A stretch of 64,000 bases of DNA from contig CM048850.1 of assembly GCA_026545225.1 (NCBI GenBank), forward strand, positions 26,527,797 through 26,591,796, in the 5' to 3' direction. The notes beneath the pieces are model-generated. The model searched no databases. It was not told the origin of the DNA and saw only the letters and a list, made by a program, of their open reading frames with translations. This stretch comes from Cornus controversa. Its lineage: Eukaryota; Streptophyta; Magnoliopsida; Cornales; Cornaceae. Both the position numbers and the translations under genes were made by a program. This document shows positions 12,707-23,684 of this stretch, in pieces. The stretch's first letter is position 1, and each line of letters begins with the position of its first letter.

Positions 12707-12976
12707 TTGCTCTTATATATTCGCTGCATACCGACTCATAGTCATACACTCTTTCTCTCTCTCTCTCTCTCGCGGTAACATGAAGCCTCCAATAAACACA
12801 TTCTCTCTCCTCCCCCGGCCTCTTCTTAGAAAATTCTCTAGAAAACAACAACTCACTTAAGTCTTGAAAGCAACACTTTCTCTCTCTAAATTAATAGTCT
12901 CTCTATAATACACCACTTTCTCTCTCCAGAAAGAAGGCTTCGTCCAAGTCCACGAAAGCAACACTTTCTCTCATTT
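12707..12976 (+). repeat. CT-rich leader-like module, copy 2
   Basis: Repeats 8386-8762 in the same order and strand (CGCTGCATACCGACTCATAG, CTCCTCCCCCGGCCTCTT, CAACTCACTTAAGTCTTGAA). Here it runs directly into R1 at 12978 instead of the foldback element, so the two copies differ in what follows them. Confidence 0.65.
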
Positions 12977-12977
12977 T

Positions 12978-13235
12978 CCTCAATTTAATGGTCAAAAGAG
13001 AGCCTAAAAGCTCTTGATAAACTCATGGGTGAAATGAACTAGTTTTCATTATTCTTTAATGAATCTTGAATGTACTATCACAATCGGGGCCCGTTGGCAA
13101 TTTTTCTCGAATTTTCAGTTATTTGTATTTTCTAGGGAAAAGGGTACAAAACTTAGATGTGGTTTTTAAAAAGAGTAATAAAGTCCTATCCTATATTTTA
13201 AATCATATTACACATTTACCTTTACAAGAGTAGGC
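12978..13235 (+). repeat. Local repeat R1, third copy
   Basis: Same text as 11798-12095 with moderate divergence. Together with the CT-rich module before it, this marks tandem duplication of a block several kilobases long. 13236-13924 is low-complexity A/T-rich DNA with runs of A and T and no gene. Confidence 0.6.
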
Positions 13236-13924
13236 AAAATATTCTCTTTTGTATATATTCTCCTTTAAAAAATGAAAAAAAAATAGAGAGGAGGAGTTTT
13301 TTCATATTAGGTTTTTTTCTTACCTTAGTAAAAAAAAGATGAGTTTTTTTTGTGAAAAAAAAAAACTAAAAATGTACAATTACATAATAAAAATTTTTAA
13401 TTTTTTTTTTATTTTTCAAAAAACTTTCCATTAGAAAGAAAGTAGTGTTTCTATATTAAGTTTTTCTTTACGAGGAAAAAAACTAAATATGCACAATAAT
13501 AAAAAAATTTGAATTTTTTTTTTTAAATTGTTTTATTTTCATAAATTCTCTCTCTTTCTAATGGAAAATTTTTTGAAAAACAAAAAAAAAATTAAAAATT
13601 TTTATTAAGTAATTGTGCATATTTAGGTTTTTTCTCTCAAATTTAAAAAAATCCTCTTTTTTTATTAAGGTAAAAAAAAAAACTTAATATGAAAAACCAA
13701 TCTCTTTCTAATGAAAAAATTTTTGAAAACAAAAAAATCAAAAAAAAAATTATTATGTAATTGTGCATTTTTAGTTTTTTTTTTGAAAAATTTTTTCTCT
13801 GAGAAAAGCTCCTATTTTTTTTAAGGTAAAAAATCCTTAATATAAAAAAATATCTCTTCTCTCTATTGTTCTTTATTTTTTATAATAATAAAAATTGTAA
13901 AATTGTCATAGAAAATGAGAATAT

Positions 13925-14055
13925 GTGAAAAATGGGGTACTTTGTTCACTTTTGCAAATGTAAAGATATGATATGGTTCAAAATATAGCATAGGGAGATT
14001 TATTGCACCTTTTTAAAATCACAAGGGAGATTTTGGACCTTTTTGCCTATTTTCT
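13925..14055 (-). repeat. Inverted copy of part of R1
   Basis: On the minus strand it reads GGCAAAAAGGTCCAAAATCT then CCCTATGCTATATTTTGAAC, matching 11970-12070. Copies in opposite orientation facing each other suggest R1 contains a terminal repeat of a degraded element. Confidence 0.6.
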
Positions 14056-14074
14056 ATACACGAATTTTAATAAG

Positions 14075-14435
14075 AGAAAATTACAACCTAGTCCTACTTT
14101 TGCACCTTAAAGACAATTAAGTCCTATAAAAATTTTAATCGGACAAAGAAGTCCTACTTTTCAAATCTATTTCTAAATAAGTTCAAATTAAAAAAAATTC
14201 CCATATTGCCCTTATTACTAAACTACAATCATTTATCAAACTCATCTATTCTTTCCTATAATTCTCACGCTCAAATCTATTTACTGCTCTCAGTTTTAAC
14301 ATAGATGAGTGCAGATAGCACGGAGATAACAACAGTTCATTTCTTAAACTAAGAACCCATTTAGACTAGTAGTTGAAATTCAAAGCAATTAGGCATTGCA
14401 TGGAGCAATTTAATTCTTCATGTCTTTTCTCAAAG

Positions 14436-14473
<38 letters not shown>

Positions 14474-14682
14474 ACACAACATATCAACTTTCCGCGAGCA
14501 AAAAAGTTTTTTTTCTCTTTGTAGAAAGATGAATGATTAAAAAGGGTAAAAGAGACATTTTTATTTTTATATAACTTTGTGGGAAATAAATCTGAAAAGT
14601 AGGACTTCTTTGTCCTAGTAAAAATTTTATAGGTCTTAATTGTCTTTCAAGTGCAAAAGTAAGACTCGATTATAATTTTTCC
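14075..14682. mobile_element. MITE with about 110-bp terminal inverted repeats
   Basis: 14076-14190 (CTAGTCCTACTTTTGCACC, GACAATTAAGTCCTATAAAA, CAAAGAAGTCCTACTTTTCA) pairs with 14565-14682. The middle contains a (TA)n run at 14442-14469 and no ORF. A third copy of the same terminus lies at 15241-15346. No clear target duplication; long terminal repeats favour a Mutator-type origin. Confidence 0.7.
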
Positions 14683-14686
14683 TTTT

Positions 14687-15240
14687 CATTTAAGTTCTAA
14701 ACCACTTAACTTTTCACTTATACTCTTACAAAATTAGATTTAAAATTAATATAATTAAAATTCAATTCCAATTTTTTTTTGTAGATTTTACTACATTAAA
14801 TTTTCATATACAAATATTAAAAATTCTATTTCAAAATTAATAACATATTATAACTTATTTTTATTGAAATAATTTGAATAATCTTTTGAAAAAAAAGACC
14901 AATTATTTTGATAATTTTATTAAATTTAATTCCAAAAATCTTTTGTTGATTTTATGACAATAATTTTTCATATACAAAAATAAAATTTTAATTTAAAAAT
15001 TAATAAAATATTATAATTTCTTTTTATTGAAACAATTTGAATAAAATTTTATCCTTTTGAAAGAAAAAATAATAATTTTTTTGAAAAAGAAAATATATTA
15101 ATGAAAAAAAAAATTAAAAAAATTTAGACATATTTAAATATTCAAATATAAAATTTTGACTTACAAAATTATAATTACAATATTTTAGTCTAATTTTGTA
15201 AGGGTATAAATTAAATGTTGAGTGGTTTAGAACTTAAATG
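14687..15240. mobile_element. MITE, second family, about 55-bp terminal inverted repeats
   Basis: Left terminus CATTTAAGTTCTAAACCACT and its complement at 15221-15240. The pairing extends through CTTACAAAATTAGA on the left and TCTAATTTTGTAAG on the right. The core is very AT-rich. It lies between two right-hand ends of the 14075 family, so it may have inserted beside or within that element. Confidence 0.65.
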
Positions 15241-15346
15241 TAAAAGAGTTTCAAAAGTAAGACTTATTGGTCCTATAAACAAAATTATTGGACTTATTTG
15301 TCTTTTGGAGGGAAAAGTAGGACTTGGGTGTAATTTTTCCAAAAAA
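15241..15346. repeat. Orphan terminus of the 14075 MITE family
   Basis: Contains AAAAGTAGGACTTGGGTGTA followed by ATTTTTCC, matching the right end at 14640-14682. No second end is paired with it. 15347-15545 holds nothing recognisable. Confidence 0.55.
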
Positions 15347-15545
15347 AAAATGATAAAAGAACTTGAGAAATTCAAAAAGACAAGACCCCTCATTTTCAAA
15401 CTCATTTGTTCAACAAGTTTTTCAAATTTCAGAAAAAATTCATGTATTTTCTACTCAAGTGGGTCCCACAAAATTTCTAACAAAATTCAGAAAAATCTCT
15501 CATTTGCAATTTATTACTTTGGTTTAAAATTTCTTATCAAATTAT

Positions 15546-15800
15546 TATGAGTAAACTTCATTGACACCCCTTGAGATTTGATGTATTGTCACGCAGCTAC
15601 AACTTTGTGCAATTTGGTCACCAACACCCCCTGTAGTTTGTGTCGTATATCACATATACCCCTTCCTGCCAAAAGTACGTCGTGCTAGACCACTTTTTGA
15701 TGGTGAAAAAACCATGCTACCCTTTGACTTCTGATTTAACCCATTTGAATACTAAATTTACTCTTTTAACCCTTTCTAATAGACCAAAATGCCCATTTCA
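15546..15800. mobile_element. One end of a MITE-like element
   Basis: Text of the widespread plant type ACTTCATTGACACCCCTTGA, TTTGGTCACCAACACCCCCT, then AAAATGCCCATTTC. No inverted partner could be found downstream before the minisatellite. Family call is from memory of similar repeats and is weak. Confidence 0.4.
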
Positions 15801-15804
15801 TCAA

Positions 15805-16290
15805 CCCTATATATATATTATACTATAATATAAATAACATGTATATATAATTATTTATTTCCATAAATAATAACGTTAACATAAAATAAAAAATAATTAA
15901 AATTTTCTTTCTTTTTCTGTATATATATATACACAATAATATAACCTATATATATAATTATTTATTACCATAAATACTAATGTTAACATAAAATAAAAAA
16001 GGAACTAAAATTGTCTTTCTTTTTCTCTATCTATATATTTATATACACACACTATAATACATAACCTATATATATAATTATCTATTTCCATAAATACTAA
16101 TGTTAACATAAAATAAAAAATGAACTATTTTTTTTCTTTTTCTTTAGCTATATATATTTATACTATAATATATAACCTATATATAATTATTTATTTCCAT
16201 AACTACTAATGTTAACATAAAATAAAAAGGAATTAAAATTTTCTTCTTTTTCTCTATCTGTATATATATACTATAATATATAACCCATAA
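15805..16290. repeat. Minisatellite, about 122-bp unit, four copies
   Basis: Each unit has TATAATTATTTATTTCCATA, ACTAATGTTAACATAAAATA, a TTTCTTTTTCTCTATCT tract and TATACTATAATATATAACC. Copies start near 15840, 15945, 16068 and 16178. 16291-17164 carries only short ORFs with low-complexity text (for example 16777-17133, rich in Pro, Ser and Arg/Glu); I do not support a gene there. Confidence 0.8.
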
Positions 16291-17164
16291 ATATAAATTC
16301 TTATTTTCTTTGTTCCACTTTTTCAAGTTTGGCTAATTTTTAGCACTTTCTTTTCTTTTCTTATGCATTTCTTGTATGGCATTGTATGGATACAGGTTAT
16401 GATTTTGTTGAATAGGCACTGTTTTTTTTTTTATTATTGTTTAAATCATATTGTCTTTCCACTTCTTATTTTTATTTACCTGTTTTATGTGTTCATTATG
16501 AAACTCAGTGACTTTCTGAAGTTCTTATTGTGTTTTGTCGTTGGTACAAAACAAGCTCCATCAACCTCTACGAGCCATCACAAAGAAAACCCACTATTGT
16601 TGGGGTTTTGTATCTCCAAAGCCACCATCATCTTGGTTGTCTCCACCAAGCTCCTTCAACTCCGCTAATAACCTCTATCGTGAAAGCTCACTGCCCAAGC
16701 TCTATCCACAAAAGAACCCATCATAGTCACCACCATTTCTATTCAGGTTATCTTCACTGACCGTCAATCCGTCACAATGATAGCCAAGCTTTACCATCAC
16801 CGGTCATCATACCCACTACCACCTTATTCTTCATCGCAGCAGTCCACCACTATCCTCCTTCTCCATCGGAACTCCATGCAACTGGAGCAAAACCCACCTC
16901 CACCGACCACTCGAGAATACCCAGTTCCATTGGACAACCTGTCACCACCCATGCACTGTCGAATCTTCAACCTGAAACACATTTTCGGAAAGCAATGCAT
17001 GCTACATAGCCATGTTCAACCTGAAAGACCCATGGTAACTGTGAGACGTGAGAGTGAGAATAGAGATTATAGAGAGAGAGAAGAGAGGGAAGTTGAGAAG
17101 GATAAGAGCAACAGAAAGGAAGGTGCAAATTGAATTAAAATATTCAAAGTATACTTGACCTATG

Positions 17165-18811
17165 CGTTTGGTTCGCAATGCCGACTATCACGTGGCAAGC
17201 CAAAATTGGTTGGCTCATAACATGGGTCTGGGTAAGATGCGCGGACATGCCAGTGTTCCATCAAACACAAGTGTGACTAAGCCAAATAATTCCTATTTAA
17301 GATCGTGAATTAGTCCTCTTAAGGATCAGGCGACTGAAGGGGAGTAGGAATGACCCTCACCACTAGCTTCTCAATGCCTTGATGACAAGGTTCAGTCTTG
17401 AATGGGAGATTGATTACGAGACTAGAAATAAAGTGCAGATTAAGAAATTTAACACGTTTATGAAGAAATGAATTTCATTGATGTTGGAAAACAAGTTACA
17501 TTTAGAGATCTAAGGTGCTAAGGAAAAAGAGTAAACCTAACTAAAATTACGAAACTAAAGTTAGAGTAACTAAAAGTACTGAACTAAAACTAATGAGCTA
17601 AAGATCTAGATAGACATGAAAAATAGAATTGTGAAACTAAAAGCAATAAGCTTAGATAAGCTAAGGGAGATAGACAACAAAGACATGTTAGATGTTGGTC
17701 TTGGGCCTTTTTCTTGTTGGATTTGCATGAGTATTTATAGAGGCTCTTGATCTGATGATGTCCTTCTCAATGAAAATGATTAGTACAGGTTAAAAATGAC
17801 ATTTTCTGACCACATTGCTGAGCTTAATTTTGACATATTTGCACACCTCTCCATAGACTGACAGAGATGCATGCCTGACATAACATTTTTAGCTTTGGCT
17901 TGTGGGTTCTTTCAAGTTGTTGATTTGGATTGCGTCAGTATTTCTAACTTTCTTCAACTACAAATTTTGACTCCAAATTTTGCCTAGCTTGAGTCTTCTA
18001 CAAATTTTAATTTTCTATGAGAAGTAGGTGAGATTCTTCCATTTTTAACTTTTGCTTAAGCGACTTGGTCGAGAGTCTCTTAGGCCAGTCTTTTAGGCAA
18101 CTCTCCTTAGGTGAGTAGCTTGAGAGTCTCTTAGGTGAGTTAATCGAAGTCTCTTAGGTGACATAGTCGAGAGTATCTTAGGTCAGTCTTTTAGGCGACT
18201 CTCCATAGGCGAGTTGGTCGAGAGTCTCTTAGGCCAGTCTTTTAGGTGACTCTCCTTAAACAAGTTGATTGAAAGTATTTTAGGCCACTCTCTCTTTAGG
18301 TCACTGTCTTAGGTAAGATGGTCACCAGTCTTTTAGGCCATGAGTGACCAAAAGCCACTAGCGGTTGAAACTCTTAGGTCACTGGTGACTGAAACTCTTA
18401 GGCCATGATTAGCTAAAACCATTAGGTCATTAGTAACTGAAATTTTTAGGCCATGATTGGCTGAAACCCTTAGGACACTAGTGACTGAAACCCTTAGGTC
18501 ACTAGTGGCTGAAACTCTTAGGCCATGATTGGCTGAAACGCTTACGTCACTAGTGAAGGAAACTCTTAAGCCACTCGTGGCTGAAGCCCTTAGGTCACTT
18601 GTGACTGAAACTCTTAGGCCATAATTGGCTGAAACCTTTAAGTCAATTTGGAGTTGAATACCCTAAATAATCCCTACCATCTAGATTAAGAATTCATTTT
18701 TATTTCTATGATGAGAGTTCATAGTCATGACCATAGACTAGTATAAGATCTAGATCTCAAAAATCTAGACCACGAGTCATAATAATTTTGGTCACAATTT
18801 GAATGTTAACA
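17165..18811 (-). repeat. LTR A of a tandem non-autonomous LTR element
   Basis: Matches 20419-21255 plus 31108-32229 and 33794-35812. Its right end (TTAACA) is followed by a C-run, ACTACCCCCCCCC, that reads on the minus strand as a polypurine tract, and its left end aligns with TGTTTGGC of LTR B. It lacks about 300 bases present in B and C. Fossil; the left flank shows no readable target duplication. Confidence 0.75.
18055..18660. repeat. Short tandem arrays inside LTR A
   Basis: First, 25-35 base units of the type GGTCGAGAGTCTCTTAGGC. Then, from about 18340, 27-28 base units of the type GGCTGAAACCCTTAGGTCAC alternating with GTGACTGAAACTCTTAGGCC. Both arrays recur in LTR B (31380-32065) and the first in LTR C. 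Confidence 0.85.
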
Positions 18812-20418
18812 ACTACCCCCCCCCTAATTCTTTGAAATGTGTTCATGCCATATTTTTAAAGAGTTGCATACTTTAGGCTAAAATCTTCTCGACTTTCACA
18901 ATCAGGTAAAACGTCTTATTGATTAGTCCTAAGAGAAAACTTAAGGAGAGGCCATTGACCTTGGACCTCTGAAACTCTTAATTAACCAGAGTAACAAAAT
19001 TAAGATTTGGTAAGACCCACCCATCCAATGGGGATGTTGGGCTCCAAAGAAAATTTTAGCATGGAGGAAGAAAAAAATTATCCATTTCACCTTGGATGGA
19101 TTAAGGGCATTCCTCTTGAGTCTTCTAGTAATAATATTCATAATGGTGTCGATCGATGCCCTTTGACGACAAAGTTTTTTTCGGTATGGTTTGGCATAAG
19201 GCCAAACTCTAAACCTCCTTTGGCGTGGGAGTAAAACTATGGTGTTGACAGAGTTAACTTGCATCATTACTTGCCCCTCGGGATTTTCATCTCGATCATA
19301 GGAATCAAGATCTAGATTCGAATCATTTTAAATGAGAATTACTTCTTCTTTACCTGAGTCATCAAAACTTAATCTTAGCTTTTGGTATTGATGGTGACCA
19401 ATATCATCTTTGTCAACAACATTGTTCTTATCTTCTCATAAGCCATGGTGATCAAGGTCTAGATATGAATCTTCCTCACGAAGGATTAACTCAACTTTAT
19501 TTGGTTCATCAAGACTTAGATTTGGATGTTGGTCTTGATGATCAATGGTGTCATTCTTTTGGTCTTCACAACTAAGACCTACATTTAGTTCTTCTTGACC
19601 TAAATATTCTCTTACTCTAAATGAGTTATCAAGACTCAATTTCCAATCACGGTCTTTATAACTAAGACTGTGTATGCTTAAATTTAGGTCACTCATGCCA
19701 AAATCAACTTGTTCCTTGACCAAATAAGAGTTATTTGGTCGACCTTCATTTTGTCCCCCATGAGTCTTGGTCATGACACGAGAGGTACACTGACCATGAT
19801 TGTGAAGACCTGAATCTAGGTCTTGAGTCATACTTGAATGACTTCTATGTGAATGACTTTGGCCAAGATTTAGATATCTCTTCCCAGTCACACACTTCAT
19901 TTTTATCATTTGGCCATTATCAACCTTGGGCAACTTGATAATTTCTAGAAGTTGCTTCTCAAATGTGGCCATTAAAACCTCACATTGCTCATTTATGCTA
20001 AAATTCCTCTGACCAATATGACTAATATTAGAATTTGAGGTTTCATGGCCAACATAAGGAGATGATATACTCTTATTACTATAGTCATTCTCGCCACTTT
20101 GGCCATCATTAGTTTGAGAAAAGATAGAATTTTGAGACTAACACAATATAATAGAGTCTAAGGCCTGAAGATATGGGTTTACGGGTTGATTCGACCAATG
20201 ATATCTTTCTTCCCAAATGGCATAATGCTTGTTTTGGAAGCTTTCAAGTACAAAGAATTGTGTGCTTGGGTTGGGCTATGTGGTCATAAATGAAAAATAA
20301 CCATCATTACTTTTTACTGCCATCTTGTATAACTCTTCACTGGAAAGAAATCGGAGGAAATATATTGCTTGACAATGATCTCCATTCTCAAGACAGGTCT
20401 CACCGGGCGTGCCAAAAT
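18812..20418 (-). mobile_element. Internal region 1 of the tandem non-autonomous LTR element
   Basis: About 1.6 kb between LTR A and LTR B, minus orientation. A primer-binding-site-like sequence next to LTR B reads TTTTGGCACGCCCGGTGAGA on the minus strand (20399-20418), and the C-run at 18815-18823 serves as the polypurine tract next to LTR A. No gag, protease, RT or integrase text is found, so any copying must have used proteins from another element. It holds one longer ORF, described separately. Confidence 0.7.
19436..19972 (-). CDS. ORF of unknown function in the non-autonomous element (178 codons)
   Basis: No known domain. The product is polar and acidic and built of weakly repeated blocks around short hydrophobic signatures: YLNLGQSHSH, SDLNLSIHSL, WKLSLDNSF, LNVGLSCED, PNLSLDEPNK, SYLDLDHHG, roughly every 20-25 residues. 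Internal repeat 2 (32874-33188) carries a recognisable shorter copy. It is not a gag by any motif I can see. The LxLx blocks recall EAR-type repressor motifs, but in a repeat-derived ORF this may be chance. As part of an LTR fossil I infer no function. Confidence 0.4.
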   Translation of the reverse strand: MATFEKQLLEIIKLPKVDNGQMIKMKCVTGKRYLNLGQSHSHRSHSSMTQDLDSGLHNHGQCTSRVMTKTHGGQNEGRPNNSYLVKEQVDFGMSDLNLSIHSLSYKDRDWKLSLDNSFRVREYLGQEELNVGLSCEDQKNDTIDHQDQHPNLSLDEPNKVELILREEDSYLDLDHHGL

Positions 20419-21255
20419 TGTTTGGCTCGTAATGCCGACTATCACGTGGCAAGCCAAGATTGGTTGGCTCATAAAATGGGTTTGGGTAATATGTACGGGC
20501 GTACCTATGTTCCATCAAACACAAGTGTGGGTAAGCCAAACAATTCATATATAAGACCGCGAATCGGTCTTCTTAAGGATCAAGCGATTGAAGGGGAGTA
20601 GGAATGACTCTCCCCACTAGGTTCACAATGCCTTGACGACAAGGGCATTCAGTCTTGAATGGGAGATTGATAACATGACTAGAAATAAAGTGCAGAGTAA
20701 GAAATTTAACACATTCATGAAGAAATAAATTTCATTGATGCTGAAAACCAGGTTACATTTAGAGATCTAAGGTGTTGAGAAAAAAGAGTACAACTAGCAA
20801 AAATTACTGAACTAAAGCTAGAGTAGCTAAAAGTGCTGAACTAAAACTAAGGAGCTAACGATCTAGATAGACATGAAAGATAGAATTGTGAAGCTAAAAG
20901 CAATAAGCTTAGATAACCTAAGAAAGATAGATAACAAAGACATGTTAGATGTTGGCCTTGGGCCACTTTCTTGTGGGATTTGCATAAGTATTTATAGAGG
21001 CCTTTGATCTGATGATGTCCTTCTCAATGAAAGCGATTGGTGCAGGTTGAAAATGAAATTTTCTGACCACATTACTGAGCTCATTTTTGGCATATTTGCA
21101 CACCTCTCCATAGACTAATAGAGATGCATGTCTGATATAACATTTTTAGCTTTGTCTTGTGGATTTTTTCAAGTTGTTGATTTGGATTGCCTCACTATTT
21201 CTAACTTTCTTCAACTACAAATTTTGACTCTAACTTTTGCCTAGGCTAGAGTTTT

Positions 21256-22456
21256 TGACGGGTGTAGAATAGTGGATGTTTGTCGTTGCTTTTTTACACT
21301 TCGTACAAAAATAATAAAACCTACAAAAACCTTACTAAAAATTGTATAGTTGTAAGTAGGGTCAAACCACTCTCAAGTGAGAATCAATAATAAGTCTAAA
21401 ATTAAAAACTTAAATCTCTTGAGATAAAAATAAATATTTAAAAAATAAATAAACTTTTGATTTTTTTTTACTAAATGTATTTGATCAAATGATGGGACAA
21501 ATCTCAAGGAAAGAGAATTCACCACCATGGATCCATATAAATGAAGTTTCTAATATTCTTATCTAATTTTTCCTCCAATAATCAATACACTTCACCAATC
21601 TGATTAGAACTTGGAAAGATGAAGGAAAATACGGAATAAAAAAGAATGACTTGATTATATATGAATATGAGAGAGACATTTCTTTACTTAATCTGATGCC
21701 CATTAGTTAGGTAAACAGAGGTAGGCATTATTCAAATTACCATTGTTTGGCAAACACGAAGAATCCTCCCTCTAATTTTAGAAAATAAAAATTCAGAATA
21801 GAAGAGTAGAAGAATGCTTTTGGGAGGAAAAAATAGACAAGAAAATAAAATAACTCACTTATATCTTAGCCATGGTGGCTTCATCACTCCCTTGAGAAGA
21901 ATGCTTACGCTTGGATATCAACAGAAAACATACAAATAAAAATGAAACTATTATTCTTCATTGAATCAAGAAAACAATTACACTATTTTTTCTATAAATT
22001 CTCTACAATTTTCTAACCCCCTTCACCATACCCTAAGACCCCCTATTTATAGAGTTAGAGGGGAATGGTTTAGGTGGAAAAAATTTAAAATACAAAATTG
22101 AAAAACAAAAATTTAAAATACAAAATTTTGAATTTAAATATCTAATATTTGATCTCCATATTTTTAATTTCAATTTTGGATTGCAGACGTGGCCGTGTAA
22201 AAAATATTTTGCAAAGTTTTGAACTTGAGACCTCTTGTGAAGTAGATTGCACATAATACCATCTCTTTTACAATTCTTCTTATATTCATCTTTGGCTATA
22301 GATATCCTTTTTAGCCCTCTTTTGCTGCTTTTCTTCTTATTTGATAATCAACCCCTATAAAACATAAAATGCAAAGATAAGAACATTTAAATAAAATAAA
22401 AGATTAATTGAAAACTTATTTTATGATATAAAATATCAAGTTTTGTACACTTATCA
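21256..22456 (-). repeat. 3' LTR of the 21256-31107 Athila-like element
   Basis: Starts TGACGGGTGTAGAATAGTGG and ends TTTTGTACACTTATCA; pairs with 29879-31107. Confidence 0.88.
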
Positions 22457-23684
22457 AATTACCCCCAAACGAGCTTTTACTAGTCCTCTAGCAAATACAA
22501 GCAAAAGAGATTAGTGGACAAAAGTGCTACTTTTATTTAGCTCCTAACTAAAGATGTACCACTTTCGTAGGCTACCGTCGATTGCATTTACCATATGCAA
22601 TAAGGCCTTAAACCCCTAGGTTATCCCTAGTGGATGAGCTATAGCCTCGTGAGGGTTTGTAATGAAGGTACCCACAAACTTTCTAACTACTACAAAGAAG
22701 AGTTGTTTTAAGGCAGTAATTTCTCCTATTGTTCAGAGAATCTCCTGTATATCCATGAAACATGAAAAGTAAGAAATGAAATTGTTAAGTTCCTCATATA
22801 CAACAAGCTACTAGGGTGTTATAAAAATAAACATGAAGGAAAAATCATCCACAAGTAACCTAGAAGCAGAGTGAATGTGTGTGAAATCGACAAAAAGCCA
22901 TCCTCAAATTCAAGTAATGTAATTCCCAAGTCACTAAAAGAAAAAGATGTTTCAACTTCAAATCTCACAGGTAAATATCTCTCTAAAAGAACAACTCTTG
23001 GATACTTGACTAACTGTTTCTCTCAGTTGTATGTGAGTAGACACTTTGTTTCCAAAGTAAAAGAAAGCTCACATACTAATATGAAAAACCGATACATATA
23101 AATAAAAAAGTCTCATGATAAGAATGTTGATCACTTTTGAGAGAATGTCGAGCTACCCACCATAGCATATTCTCACTTATTACCCACTATCATATATTTC
23201 CATAAATCCTGTAGGTGGTGATTAGGATGAGTTGTAGGTGAATGGTTCAGAGATTGATCAGTCTTCAAAATATCTCAAAGGGAAAACTTGTCTTCTTCTT
23301 TTTTTTTTCTTTTTTTTTTTGTTCTCTTTTTTTTCATTGAAAAAATGATGGTTTTTTTTTTCTTTTCTTTTTCTTTCTACACAAGACCATCCCTATTAAT
23401 TTTCAGAAACAACCAATAGAAACAAGGGTTATGGTATGATATGATAGTAGAAAAATAAATTATAAGACCTATGTTTCTCTTAAATCAAAGTGATGTCATT
23501 CTCAGTGATCAACCAAAATGAAAGATAATGAGACTAACAACAATTTTTAATACGGTATCCAAGAAAATTGAGTCATCTTGTGACTTGGAGTTAGCATAAA
23601 AACTCTCTGAAAAAGGTGAAAGGCACGAAAGCTCACAAGATCTAAGTCTCTACTATTAGATCTTCCAGATTATCAGGAGGTTAC

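Noticed and set aside
16777-17133. 118-residue ORF with Pro-rich and Arg/Glu-rich parts
   Set aside because: No domain, low-complexity ends (AGAGAGAG-type DNA), no splice or leader context; composition alone explains it.
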